Shown here piece by piece: positions 27,411 to 36,086 of a stretch of 48,774 nt of DNA. The stretch spans positions 1-48,774 of the forward strand of contig PLSM01000176.1 in the NCBI GenBank assembly GCA_003165075.1. The letters run 5' to 3'. The DNA is from Acidobacteriaceae bacterium. Its GTDB lineage: Bacteria; Acidobacteriota; Terriglobia; Terriglobales; Acidobacteriaceae. The first letter of the stretch is position 1, and each line of letters opens with the position of its first letter. A model generated the notes under the pieces. It was not told where the DNA came from, did not search any database, and saw only the letters and a list, made by a program, of their open reading frames with translations. Position numbers and translations under genes: made by a program.

Positions 27411-28568
27411 TCAATAAGTGCACTTCGCCGCTTCATCGGCGAAGGCTCTTAGCAATGGAATTCTGGCGTCAAAGAAGTGGTCAGAAGGACAAAGGATAAA
27501 ACGTCCACCCTCGCCCGCCTCATTAAAACAGCGCTGGACCTCGGCTCTTGTGGCATCTTCGTCGCAGCCGGTAAAGAAATGCAGCTGGTCAAAGCCGCCG
27601 ATCATGCATGCCCGCCCGCCAATTACCGCGTGCGCCCGGGCAAGATCCGCATCTCCTCCCATGCCCAAAGGCGTAAACGTCTCGATCGCGTCCACCTTCA
27701 TATCCAGGGTGCGCTCGATCATGGGCATGATTTTTCCGCAGAGGTGATAGACAATGCGCTGACCGGCGCGGTGAGCGGCCTCAATCAGCGGTGCATCGTA
27801 CGGACTCACAAAGCGGTCGAAAAGACGCGGCGAGATCACGCTGGCGGATGCGTCGCCGCCTCCCAACTCCAGCAAGTCGTACCGTGCTCCCTTCAGCGAC
27901 TCGATGAAGCCCATCTTCCGCCGTTGCAGGATGCGGAGCAACGCGTGAACCCATTCGGGATCGTCGTGCGCCTCCATGATCAGGCGTTCCGTGCCCACAA
28001 GACACGCGGCGTCCTGCCAGCATCCCGGTTGCCCAAACACATCGAAGCAGCAGATATGCCCACGCACCATGCCGCGATCGCCAAACTCCGCGGCGGCTTG
28101 GTTCACCGCATCCACATCGCATTGCGGCGTGGTCATGTAAGCGCCGAGCAGGTCGATGTCGCGCTTTTGTTTGATAAGCGGTTCCAATACCCAGGAGGTG
28201 TACCCCGCATCGCCAATCAACATGCTGAGGGCGCCGCCGGGCGTTACAAACCGGTAGCGCGTCTGCCAAGAACCATCGACGATTGCGTCCTCGAAGAAGA
28301 CGCGCCAGTCATCGTTCACCACGCGGCGGCTCTCAAGAAAGCCGGGCTCTCCCTGGATGGGGTCCACAATGTCACGCGAACCGGATGCGGGCCGGTGAGG
28401 CGTAGTCCACAGGATCGCGTCCAGACCAAACGTGCTAAAGAATTCCTGCCGAGACATCCCTGACAGGCATTTTTCAAGAAAGTATTCCATCACATGATGA
28501 GTTGTCACAGGCAGCCGGTCCGGCAAGGTACCGGTGAGAGCCGCAAGCAGACGTTCTCTCGAGGTCAT
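27411..28568 (-). CDS. uroporphyrinogen-decarboxylase-superfamily protein
   Basis: 385 residues. The N-terminus (TSRERLLAALTGTLPDRLPV) is the typical opening of UroD-like proteins, followed by a TIM-barrel with LLELGGGDASASVISPRLFDRFVSPY and a late HLCGKIMPMIE strand-histidine-cysteine motif. That H-x-C plus a downstream CPSDHFF resemble the zinc sites of corrinoid methyltransferase relatives (MtaA/CmuA type) more than haem-pathway HemE, and no other haem gene is near. It is therefore probably not HemE. The substrate is unknown. It converges with msrQ, 37 nt apart. Confidence 0.8.
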   Translation of the reverse strand: MTSRERLLAALTGTLPDRLPVTTHHVMEYFLEKCLSGMSRQEFFSTFGLDAILWTTPHRPASGSRDIVDPIQGEPGFLESRRVVNDDWRVFFEDAIVDGSWQTRYRFVTPGGALSMLIGDAGYTSWVLEPLIKQKRDIDLLGAYMTTPQCDVDAVNQAAAEFGDRGMVRGHICCFDVFGQPGCWQDAACLVGTERLIMEAHDDPEWVHALLRILQRRKMGFIESLKGARYDLLELGGGDASASVISPRLFDRFVSPYDAPLIEAAHRAGQRIVYHLCGKIMPMIERTLDMKVDAIETFTPLGMGGDADLARAHAVIGGRACMIGGFDQLHFFTGCDEDATRAEVQRCFNEAGEGGRFILCPSDHFFDARIPLLRAFADEAAKCTY

Positions 28569-28712
28569 CGCAATTCATCCCCAATGTGTGGCCCGTGCGT
28601 AAAGCCGTGTCTTTAGCACATCTCTTTCAACGAGCGCAGAGTTTCGACGGACTCCAGGCTTCAAACAAAGTCCATCCCGCGAACACTCCGCGGCCCGGCA
28701 GCAACCGGCAAG

Positions 28713-28733
28713 ATGAATGAAAGTCGCATTCAT
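28713..28733. promoter_or_regulatory. inverted repeat upstream of the UroD-like gene
   Basis: ATGAATG-N7-CATTCAT is a perfect 7-bp dyad, 145 nt upstream of the UroD-like start and 71 nt beyond the rnhB stop. It has the size of a dimeric regulator site but no known family is recognised. The remainder of 28569-28803 shows nothing else. Confidence 0.3.
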
Positions 28734-28803
28734 AGTACCTTGTTTGCCAGACCGGCCAGGGACAGTGCTTCAGAAACCTCGCCCGCCTGACTTCCGAAGC
28801 GTT

Positions 28804-29439
28804 TCAAGACTCGTGGAATTGGAATGCCGCCTGCGCCACCGGCTGGTAACTCTTGCGGTGCAGTGGCGTTGGCCCCAACCGATTCAGGGCCTCCAAGTGC
28901 TCAGGGGAGCAGTAGCCCTTGTGGCGCGCCAGCCCGTAGCCGGGGAACTCACGGTCCAACTCCACCAGCAACCGGTCGCGGTGCACCTTGGCCAGCACGC
29001 TTGCGGCGGCAATCGAGAAGCTGGTGACGTCACCGCGGATCACGGCCTGCTGCGGGCAGGTCCAGTCGATCGTGTCGCGACCGTCAATGAGCAGGAAATC
29101 CGGACTTAACGCCAGTTGTTCCACGGCGAGGCGCATGGCCAGCAGCGAGGCGCGGCGAATGTTGATGCGATCGATGGTCTCGGCGTCGACCGCCGCAATG
29201 GCCCAGGCAACGGCGCTGCTGCGAATCTCGATGTCGAGTCTGACGCGGCTTTTCTCTGACAGCTTCTTCGAGTCGGTCAACCCCTGCAGGTGGCAGCCTT
29301 GCTTCAGAATGACTGCCGCAGCAACGACCGGCCCAAACATCGGCCCACGGCCCACTTCGTCGAGGCCGGCGATGCGCAGCGCTCCCCGCTCGCGCGCAGC
29401 TTCTTCCAGCGTCCAACCGCAAACCGGGGGCTTGATCAT
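28804..29439 (-). CDS. rnhB: ribonuclease HII
   Basis: About 211 residues from ATG 29439 ([19 protein letters not shown]); an in-frame extension to 29499 lacks conservation. Catalytic motifs are complete: Asp and Glu in [29 protein letters not shown], the Asp of [11 protein letters not shown] and the Asp of [20 protein letters not shown]. The enzyme nicks RNA-DNA hybrids and removes single ribonucleotides from DNA. The gene is divergent from the macrodomain gene. Confidence 0.95.
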   Translation of the reverse strand: MIKPPVCGWTLEEAARERGALRIAGLDEVGRGPMFGPVVAAAVILKQGCHLQGLTDSKKLSEKSRVRLDIEIRSSAVAWAIAAVDAETIDRINIRRASLLAMRLAVEQLALSPDFLLIDGRDTIDWTCPQQAVIRGDVTSFSIAAASVLAKVHRDRLLVELDREFPGYGLARHKGYCSPEHLEALNRLGPTPLHRKSYQPVAQAAFQFHES

Positions 29440-29556
29440 GCATTGAGTATAGAAAGCCGTGGCGCCCAACCGCTTGGACGTGACTGTCCTCTTCACCAAT
29501 TCCCCGTGGAAAAAGTTGTATGCTCAAGACCGAGCAAGAGGGAGCCCGCGCAGCGT

Positions 29557-30081
29557 ATGACAGAACTGATTGCGGTTCAGGGCGACATTACCACGCTCCA
29601 GGTGGACGCGATTGTGAATGCGGCCAACACGTCGCTGCTGGGGGGTGGCGGGGTGGACGGGGCGATCCATCGCGCGGCAGGGCCGGAGTTGTTTGCCGCC
29701 TGCGAAAAACTGAACGGCTGTGCGACGGGAGACGCCAAGGCGACACCGGGATTTCGGCTGCCGGCGAAATGGGTCTTTCACGCCGTCGGCCCCGTGTGGC
29801 AGGGCGGCGGACGGGGCGAAGATGAGTTGCTGGCCGGCTGCTATCGGCGCTGCCTGGAACTTGCGCGGCAGCACGAGGTGCGGTCGATGGCCTTTCCCGC
29901 CATCAGCACAGGCGTTTACCGGTTTCCGCCTGACCGCGCCGCCCGCATTGCCATCGAGACCGTCAGGACGCACGCGGAACGCAGCGGAGTGGAGACAGTG
30001 CACTTTGTCTGCTTTAACCGCGAGACACTCGACATCTATGTTCGCCTGCTCCGGAACTTCAGCCCACCCGTTGAGCGGTGA
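29557..30081 (+). CDS. macrodomain protein (O-acetyl-ADP-ribose deacetylase / ADP-ribosyl hydrolase type)
   Basis: 174 residues; ATG 29557. The ADP-ribose binding signature is complete: [32 protein letters not shown] (the GGGVDGAIH loop) and [12 protein letters not shown], as in the MacroD/YmdB class. Such enzymes hydrolyse O-acetyl-ADP-ribose or mono-ADP-ribose esters on proteins or nucleic acids. No DarT-type ADP-ribosyltransferase toxin lies next to it, so it is probably housekeeping and not an antitoxin. Confidence 0.92.
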   Translation: MTELIAVQGDITTLQVDAIVNAANTSLLGGGGVDGAIHRAAGPELFAACEKLNGCATGDAKATPGFRLPAKWVFHAVGPVWQGGGRGEDELLAGCYRRCLELARQHEVRSMAFPAISTGVYRFPPDRAARIAIETVRTHAERSGVETVHFVCFNRETLDIYVRLLRNFSPPVER

Positions 30082-30088
30082 TGCGCAC

Positions 30089-31093
30089 TCAGGCAACTTT
30101 CAGCACCAGCTTGCCGAAATGGCTGGCGGCTTCCATGCGGGCTAGGACGGCATGAGCTTCGGCCCAGGGGAAGCTCTCCAGCACCGGCCGCAATTCGGCT
30201 AGTGCGATGGCGCGGTTCATCTCAAGGAAATCCCGGCGCGAGCCTACATACATGCCGCGGATGTGAGCTTGCTTATGAAGAATAAGGGGCAGCGGCAAGG
30301 GATCCGACGGGCCGGTTAACACCCCGATCTGGGCAATCACCCCACCCATACGGAGAGCGCGCAGCGAGCGGGGCAGCGTGCCGATGCCGCCTACCTCCAC
30401 CACCAGGTCCGCACCTTCGCCGCCGGTCTGGTCCAGCACCCAACGGTCCCAGTCGGGAGTCTCGCGGTAGTTGAGGCCAGCGGCGAGTCCAAGGGAATGC
30501 GCGCGGTCGAGCTTGCCTTGAGAGCCCGAGATGCCCAGCACCCGCAGCCCCATCATGCGGGCAAATTGCAGGGCAAAGATGGAGACTCCGCCGGTTCCCA
30601 GGATGAGCACCGTGGCTCCCGGCTTCAGGTTGCCCGCGGCGAGGGCATTCCAGGCGGTGACGGCAGCGCAGGGCAGTGTGGCAGCTTCCTCGTAGCTGAG
30701 ATGTGAGGGCACCGCGACCAGCCCGCTCTCCTTGAGGACGACGTACTCGGCCATCATGCCGTCGATATCACCGCCCAGCGCTCCTTTCACCTTGTCCGGA
30801 GTGGGCGGGCCGTCCAGCCAGTTCTGCATAAAGATGCCGGCCACCCGGTCGCCGACCTTAAAGGCCGTGACACCGTCGCCTATGGCGGCCACTTCTCCCG
30901 CGCCGTCAGAGCAGGGGATGCGCGGCAGGCGCATTTTAGGGTTATAGAGACCCTTGATCACCATGAGGTCGCGATAATTGAAGGAAATTGCATGTATTTT
31001 GACCAGCACCTCGCCTGGACCCGGTTGGGGTGTGAGTTGTTCCACAAACCTTAAGGAATCAACGCCGAACGCAGCAATTTGTGCAACGCGCAT
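30089..31093 (-). CDS. zinc-type alcohol dehydrogenase-like (MDR) NAD(P)-dependent oxidoreductase
   Basis: 334 residues from ATG 31093 (MRVAQIAAFG); the open frame extends upstream but without family similarity. It has the GroES-like N-terminal fold (GEVLVKIHAISFNYRDLMVIKG, AIGDGVTAFKVGDRVAG) and a Rossmann domain with GTGGVSIFALQFARMMG. Its closest feel is the quinone-oxidoreductase/NAD(P)-dependent alcohol dehydrogenase branch. The classical catalytic-zinc cysteine region is not clearly present, so it may not use zinc. Physiological substrate unknown. Confidence 0.85.
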   Translation of the reverse strand: MRVAQIAAFGVDSLRFVEQLTPQPGPGEVLVKIHAISFNYRDLMVIKGLYNPKMRLPRIPCSDGAGEVAAIGDGVTAFKVGDRVAGIFMQNWLDGPPTPDKVKGALGGDIDGMMAEYVVLKESGLVAVPSHLSYEEAATLPCAAVTAWNALAAGNLKPGATVLILGTGGVSIFALQFARMMGLRVLGISGSQGKLDRAHSLGLAAGLNYRETPDWDRWVLDQTGGEGADLVVEVGGIGTLPRSLRALRMGGVIAQIGVLTGPSDPLPLPLILHKQAHIRGMYVGSRRDFLEMNRAIALAELRPVLESFPWAEAHAVLARMEAASHFGKLVLKVA

Positions 31094-31173
31094 AAGCAGT
31101 CCTCCGGCCTTTCGCGGGGGCAGCGGGCCGCTTTGCGGGATGCGCGGCAGCGATGCACCCGTAGAATGAAGAT

Positions 31174-31440
31174 ATGGCTCGTGGTTGGGAAAGTAAATCC
31201 GTGGAGGAACAGATGGCGAGTGCCTTGCAGCAACCGGAAGCGAAACATGGTAACGGCTTTGTGAACGAAGAGCAGCGACGCCAAGCCGACGTGAAACGTG
31301 CTGCGCACGCGCGTCAGAGGCAAGCGTTAGACCTGCAACGTGAAAATATCTTGTCGCAAAAAACCTCAAACCCAGCGCGCCGCACCGCCCTGGAAGCCGC
31401 CCTGGCCCAGATTGAGGCGCAGATCGAGGCATTGGGCTAG
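31174..31440 (+). CDS. small conserved coiled-coil protein, function unknown
   Basis: 88 residues, ATG 31174. It opens with MARGWESKSVEEQ and is predicted mostly helical and charged, with a heptad-like C-terminal half (ALEAALAQIEAQIEAL). I recall similar short proteins in Acidobacteriota genomes, which supports a real gene, but no function is known to me. It lies between two oppositely oriented oxidoreductase genes and stands alone on its strand. Confidence 0.72.
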   Translation: MARGWESKSVEEQMASALQQPEAKHGNGFVNEEQRRQADVKRAAHARQRQALDLQRENILSQKTSNPARRTALEAALAQIEAQIEALG

Positions 31441-31477
31441 TTCCGCCCCGACCTGGCTGAGTTCTCCCCCTGCCCGG

Positions 31478-32248
31478 TCAGCTTTCCCGGTGAAAGAGCA
31501 GGGAATTCGCCTGGTGCACGGTAGTAAGCACCACGCGTGCAATGTTTACGTGGTCCGGACGGCTGGCGGCCCAGACAATCGCATCGGCAACATCTTCCGC
31601 AGCCAAGGGCTTGATTCCCTTGTAGACCTTGTCGGCCCGCTCCGTGTCTCCGTGGAAGCGCACCAGGCTGAAATCAGTCTCCACCATTCCGGGGTCGACG
31701 CTGGTGACGCGTACCGGGGTTCCCAGCACATCCTGGCGCAGACCATCGTTGATGGCCCGTTCGGCGGCCTTGGTGCCGCAGTAGACGGCGCCATTCGGAT
31801 AAGTCATCTCACCGGCCGTGGAGCCCAAGTTGATCACGTGACCGCGGGCGCGCACTATCATACCCGGCACCACGGCGCGGGTAACATAGAGCAACCCCTT
31901 CACGTTGGTGTCGATCATCTCGTCCCAGTCCTGAATCTTGCCCATGTAGAGTTTTTCAAGTCCGCGGCTGAGGCCGGCGTTGTTGACCAGGATATCGATC
32001 TCCGCCCACGCGGCGGGCAGGTCGTCGATGGCCTGTTGCACGGCGCGGTGGTCACGGACATCCAGGTCGATGGAGTGAACGGCGGGCGCTCCGCGCTCCA
32101 GGGCGAGTGACGCTACCTCGGCCAGTTTGCCCGCGCGGCGGGCAGCCAGCAACAGCCGCGCACCCTCAGCCGCAAAAGCCAGCGCAGTTGCGGCGCCTAT
32201 GCCGGAGGAAGCCCCGGTGACGAAGACGATTTTTCCTTTGAGACTCAT
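31478..32248 (-). CDS. short-chain dehydrogenase/reductase (YdfG-like)
   Basis: 256 residues. Rossmann motif TGASSGIG, NNAG, catalytic Ser in INLGSTAGEM and the YCGTK Tyr-Lys pair are present, followed by PGMVETDFSLVRFHGD, as in classical SDRs of the YdfG serine/3-hydroxy-acid dehydrogenase branch. NADP preference is suggested by AARRAGKL after the second strand. It likely oxidises or reduces small hydroxy acids or carbonyls. Confidence 0.92.
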   Translation of the reverse strand: MSLKGKIVFVTGASSGIGAATALAFAAEGARLLLAARRAGKLAEVASLALERGAPAVHSIDLDVRDHRAVQQAIDDLPAAWAEIDILVNNAGLSRGLEKLYMGKIQDWDEMIDTNVKGLLYVTRAVVPGMIVRARGHVINLGSTAGEMTYPNGAVYCGTKAAERAINDGLRQDVLGTPVRVTSVDPGMVETDFSLVRFHGDTERADKVYKGIKPLAAEDVADAIVWAASRPDHVNIARVVLTTVHQANSLLFHRES

Positions 32249-32368
32249 GGCACCATCCTACCCAATCGTGCAAGTGCGGTTAGTGATCGCAGCCACCACT
32301 CTTTTTGTATTTATTCCCGCATGTTCCGCAGACACGACGAAGACCCGTTCACACTGCGCGTGGCCAGA

Positions 32369-33253
32369 TCAGTTGGCAGCGGTTCCGCGCCGCTGCGCCA
32401 TTTTGTACTGTCCCACTGCCCAGTCTTCGCCGCCGAGTCCTGTTCGGTGAGCCTCATCGAAGATTTTCGCCAGATTGTCGGCAAGGCTCAGATTGCTGCC
32501 GCGGCCGGCTGCCGCCTCGCGCAAAAGGCGGTTGTCTTTGGCTCCCAGTTCGATGGTCGCCCCAGGCTCCAGCGGCGGGTGCAGCATCACTTTGCCATAG
32601 GCCGCATAGAAGGGCGACTGGAAGAGCGCGCTATTGATGGCCTCAAGGAACACTTCCGGCACAATACCCTGCGACTCAGCGTAGACAAATGCCTCGCCCA
32701 GGGAGTGGATCATGGCGCTGATAAGGAAGTTGCCGCCCAGTTTGAGGGCATGGGCCTGGCGCGGCTCCTTTCCCACAACGGAGATGCCCCTCGAGAACGG
32801 TTCGAGGAGCGGGCGGGCGAGAGAAACGGCTGCTTCGGGTCCGGCGACAATAACCCACAGGCGGCCTTCTTCAGCCACGTTGGGGCGGCCAAAAACCGGC
32901 GCCGCGACAAAAAGCTGGCTGCGGCGGCCGTGCTCTGCGGCCAGCCGCTCAGAGAGCGCAACGCTTATGGTGGAAAGCGAAATGTGCAGCGCGCCGGGCG
33001 GCAGAGCATCGAGAACGCCGTCGGGGCCGAAGAGGACTTCTTCATGCGCCTCGTCATCGAAAAGCGAGGTGAGTACGACCTCGACGGCGCGCACAGCCTG
33101 AGCCGGCGTGGCGGCAACTGCTGCGCCGTGGCCGGCGAGTGCATCAGCCCGCCCGCGGGTACGGTTCCAGACCGTAAGATTGTGTCCGGTGGCCAGCAGC
33201 CGCCGCGCCATGGGCGACCCCATCTTGCCGAGTCCCAGAAAAGCGATCTTCAT
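32369..33253 (-). CDS. 3-hydroxyisobutyrate dehydrogenase-family oxidoreductase
   Basis: 294 residues with GAGGAG nine bases before the ATG. N-terminal GLGKMGSPMARRLLATGH is the beta-hydroxyacid dehydrogenase Rossmann signature, with NRT at the NADP-discriminating position. The substrate-binding STISV segment and the catalytic lysine helix KLGGNFLISAMIHSLGEAF follow. Relatives include GarR, YihU and plant-type glyoxylate/succinic semialdehyde reductases. The exact substrate cannot be fixed. Confidence 0.9.
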   Translation of the reverse strand: MKIAFLGLGKMGSPMARRLLATGHNLTVWNRTRGRADALAGHGAAVAATPAQAVRAVEVVLTSLFDDEAHEEVLFGPDGVLDALPPGALHISLSTISVALSERLAAEHGRRSQLFVAAPVFGRPNVAEEGRLWVIVAGPEAAVSLARPLLEPFSRGISVVGKEPRQAHALKLGGNFLISAMIHSLGEAFVYAESQGIVPEVFLEAINSALFQSPFYAAYGKVMLHPPLEPGATIELGAKDNRLLREAAAGRGSNLSLADNLAKIFDEAHRTGLGGEDWAVGQYKMAQRRGTAAN

Positions 33254-33356
33254 CGTGAAAACTCCTCGATGACAAATCTAAGCCCGTTGCCTATTCTTTC
33301 CAAATTTCCGGCTTGATTCGAGCGTATGAGAGCCGGGCCATTAAACTGGTAGTCCG

Positions 33357-34138
33357 ATGATTCGAACTGTACATGCAACACGGTATGTGGTTCCCCTGCG
33401 AGAGGGGGGGTCATTGCCCGCCATCGTCGAAGCTGACGATGATGGGCTGTACGTGGTGAAGTTTCGCGGAGCGGGGCAGGGAATCCTGGCGCTGATTGCG
33501 GAATTGATCGCGGGAGAGATTGGACGCGCGCTCGGCCTGCGCGTGCCGGAGATCGTGTTCATCGAGATCGACGCGGCGCTGGGCCGAAACGAGCCGGACT
33601 ACGAGATTCGTCAACTGTTGAAAGCCAGCGCCGGAATGAATCTCGCGCTCGACTATCTACCCGGATCCACGATGTTCGATCCAGCGGCGCGCGACTCGGC
33701 ACCGGCGGCGGAAGCCTCGCTGGGGTGTGGTTCGACGCCTTCACCCAAAACGTGGACCGTACGCCGAAGAATGCCAATCTGCTGCTGTGGCATCGAAAGC
33801 TCTACCTCATCGACCATGGCGCAGCGCTGTACTTTCACCACGATTGGCCCTCCTTGCAGAAGAAGATTGAGTCGCCTTTCACGGAGATTGGCCAGCACAT
33901 CCTGCTGCCGTGGGCGACAGAGATTGAAGAGGCGGCGGCAATCGCCCACGAGCGGTTACCGCGCGAGGTTCTGACGGAAATTGTCAACATGGTCCCGGAC
34001 GAATGGCTGGAGAGCATTCCGGGGGTCTTGAGCGCAAGACAGCGGCAGACCGGCTACCTGGATTTTTTCACCTGGCGACTGGCGTCATCGCATATCTTCG
34101 AACAGGAGGCGATTCGTGCCCACTCCCGCCTCGTTTGA
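33357..34138 (+). pseudogene. HipA-like kinase, frameshifted at a G run
   Basis: Two reading frames together encode one protein of about 260 residues. The first (from ATG 33357) gives the N-terminal lobe (YVVKFRGAGQG, GEIGRALGLRVPEIV, LDYLPGSTMFDP); the second takes over at VWFDAFTQNVDRTPKN and runs to TGA 34138. Adding one G to the GGGG at 33721-33724 restores a single frame (LGVWFDAF) and a total length divisible by three. The predicted catalytic Asp/Asn (NVDRTPKN) and the metal-site Asp (LIDHGAAL) lie after the shift, so the truncated product would be inactive. Either a recent mutation or a sequencing error in the homopolymer. It pairs with DUF3037 downstream. Confidence 0.78.
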
Positions 34139-34499
34139 TTACGCCATCCTACGTGTGGTGCCGCGCGTGGAGCGGCAGGAGTTTATCAATGCCGGAATCG
34201 TGGTCTTCTGCCTGGAAAAGCGTTACCTTGAAGCCCGCATTCAACTGGACGCCGAACGACTCAAGGCCTTATGGCCCGCTGCCGATGTCAGGCTGGTGAA
34301 GAAGCACCTGGATGCGGTCCCCCGCATCTGTGCGGGCGATCCCGCTGCCGGCCCCATTGCCCTGTTATCGCAGCGCGAGCGCTTCCACTGGCTGATTTCA
34401 CCGCGCAGCACCATCATCCAGCCGTCGCCCGTGCACACAGGTGTTTGCGATGGCACAGACGGGTTACTGGACCGGCTGGCGAAGCAGTTTCTTCTTTGA
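34116..34499 (+). CDS. DUF3037 protein paired with the HipA-like kinase
   Basis: 127 residues from GTG 34116, overlapping the kinase gene by 23 nt. The FDYAILRVVPRVERQEFINAGIVVFC opening and RFHWLISPRSTIIQPSPVHTG are hallmarks of DUF3037. I know this family as a recurrent neighbour of short HipA-like kinases; biochemical role unknown. The overlap implies translational coupling. It converges with the NarL-type regulator gene, 33 nt apart. Confidence 0.85.
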   Translation: MPTPASFDYAILRVVPRVERQEFINAGIVVFCLEKRYLEARIQLDAERLKALWPAADVRLVKKHLDAVPRICAGDPAAGPIALLSQRERFHWLISPRSTIIQPSPVHTGVCDGTDGLLDRLAKQFLL

Positions 34500-34532
34500 C
34501 CGCCGGGTATGCCGGCGCCCGAGTCGCAGGTG

Positions 34533-35198
34533 CTACTGCGGAGGTGTGACCAAGTGATGGGCGATGGCAAACAGGGCCAGCTCGAGGCGAGTGGAAACGC
34601 CAGTCTTGTCAAAAATGTTTGACAGGTGACGTTTGACGGTCTCCTCACTGAGCGTGAACTGCTTGGCGATATCGCGGTTGCTGCATCCTTCCACGATGCA
34701 ACCGACGACCTCGATCTCGCGGGGGGTGAGGCCATAGCTCCGGTGGGGCGGCGCAGCCGCCTGCTGCATAAGTTCATGCAGGGCTGAGACCAGGTTGACC
34801 ACGCGCTTGCCGCCGATCCAATAGTCTCCGGCGATCACAGTTTGGATGGCGGTCTGCAGAGCGCCGGCCAGGGCATCTTTGAGCACGATGCCGCGCGCGC
34901 CGATATGCAGCGCCTCAATGATCTGCTGAGTGGTAATGGTCGAGGTGAGGAGCAGGATCTTCACCGTCGGCGAGCCACTCATGATGGCGCGCATAGCCTC
35001 TAGCCCGGGCAGGCGTGGCATGGCCACATCGAGCAGCAGGATATCCGGCTTGAGCTCAAGAGTCTGAGTGATAGCCTCGTCGCCGTCGTCGGCCTCGCCT
35101 ACCACTTCAAAGCCGGCGTGCTGGGTGAGCATGTTGCGCACACCGATGCGGACCACGGGATGGTCGTCTGCCAATACGATACGGATGGGGTGTTCCAC
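34533..35198 (-). CDS. NarL/FixJ-type response regulator
   Basis: 221 residues starting at GTG 35198. The receiver domain (residues 4-120) has the DDHP acidic pair, phosphoacceptor Asp57 in LLLDVAMP and a conserved KD lysine. A LuxR-type helix-turn-helix follows (about 152-212; LTPREIEVVGCIVEGCSNRDIAKQ, TVKRHLSNIFDKTG). No histidine kinase is adjacent. The nearby REC-Hpt protein on the same strand could feed phosphate to it, which is an inference. Confidence 0.93.
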   Translation of the reverse strand: MEHPIRIVLADDHPVVRIGVRNMLTQHAGFEVVGEADDGDEAITQTLELKPDILLLDVAMPRLPGLEAMRAIMSGSPTVKILLLTSTITTQQIIEALHIGARGIVLKDALAGALQTAIQTVIAGDYWIGGKRVVNLVSALHELMQQAAAPPHRSYGLTPREIEVVGCIVEGCSNRDIAKQFTLSEETVKRHLSNIFDKTGVSTRLELALFAIAHHLVTPPQ

Positions 35199-35313
35199 CT
35201 GAGCGACTAGCCTCCATGGCCGGATTCTACAGCAGCGCCTTCGCCAGGGGCTGTCCGCACGAACCGGCGATGCTTCACACTTGAACTGCGCGGCTCACAA
35301 CCCCGCGCATTCC

Positions 35314-36051
35314 CTAGGCAGGGAATTCTGCATTCAGCATACGCTCCAGATCCTGAACGGCGCTCTCGAATTCGGAAAGCACCGCGGCGCAGTTATCCAA
35401 TTTGTCACCCTCAGACTCAAGCAAAGCACCGAGGCGCGAGACCCGCATGGCGCCGGCCATGCCGCAGCCGCCCTTGATTGTATGCCCAATGCGGCGAATC
35501 TCGGCGGCATCGCCCAGCTTAAAGGCGGCCTCCAGGGCGACGATCCGCTTCTTAAGATCCGCCATCACAGCCACGTAGATTTCACGCACCGTGGGCTCCG
35601 GCATCAGCTGGCGAAATTGGGCCAGTGTCTCTGGGTTCACCGCCGGTTCGGCTGCATCCGCGAGAGGCACTGCCGGCTCCGGGTTGCGTTCTTCCAGAAG
35701 GCGTTGCAGCGTTTCCGGGGCAAAGGGCTTGAGCAGAAAGCCGTCGGCGGCGGCCACCAGGTCATCAGGAGCAGGGCTGCCGCTGATAGCGATAATAATG
35801 GCCTTTCCGCGGGTGCGGAGTTGCTCGATCAGCGGCAACCCGCTCAGGCCCGGCAACTGCGTATCCATCAGGATGGCCCCTGGTGCACACTCGCCGGAAT
35901 CCAGCATCTCCAGCGACGCCGCGCCGTCGGCCGCAGTGTGTACGATGTAGCCGTGCAGGGTGAGAATGGTGGCGATTACCTCGCGGCTGACCAGATCGTC
36001 GTCGATCAGCAGCAACGTGGGGAGTTCGCGTCTATCGTTTATGCCAAGCAT
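35314..36051 (-). CDS. REC-Hpt phosphorelay protein
   Basis: 245 residues; ATG 36051 is preferred to the TTG just before it. Residues 12-122 are a receiver (LLIDDD, phosphoacceptor Asp63 in ILMDTQLPG, KPF lysine) and residues about 140-240 an Hpt four-helix bundle with phosphorylatable His190 (IGHTIKGGCGMAG). There is no output or kinase domain, so the protein should relay phosphate between a hybrid kinase and a final regulator. The NarL-type gene 115 nt downstream is an obvious candidate recipient. Confidence 0.9.
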   Translation of the reverse strand: MLGINDRRELPTLLLIDDDLVSREVIATILTLHGYIVHTAADGAASLEMLDSGECAPGAILMDTQLPGLSGLPLIEQLRTRGKAIIIAISGSPAPDDLVAAADGFLLKPFAPETLQRLLEERNPEPAVPLADAAEPAVNPETLAQFRQLMPEPTVREIYVAVMADLKKRIVALEAAFKLGDAAEIRRIGHTIKGGCGMAGAMRVSRLGALLESEGDKLDNCAAVLSEFESAVQDLERMLNAEFPA

Positions 36052-36086
36052 CAACCCAGTCTTTCTTCGCCGGGCCGCCTCCGGCC

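Noticed and set aside
27411..28568. Haem biosynthesis HemE
   Set aside because: The protein is a divergent UroD-superfamily member with HLCG and CPSDH motifs and lacks haem-pathway neighbours, so a HemE name is not justified.
29557..30081. DarG-like antitoxin of a DarTG system
   Set aside because: No DarT-like ADP-ribosyltransferase gene is adjacent; the neighbour on each side is rnhB or an MDR oxidoreductase, and the protein is a stand-alone macrodomain.
33690..33730. Programmed -1 frameshifting in the HipA-like kinase
   Set aside because: There is no slippery heptamer of X-XXY-YYZ form and no obvious downstream stimulatory stem; a missing base in the G run explains the data more simply.
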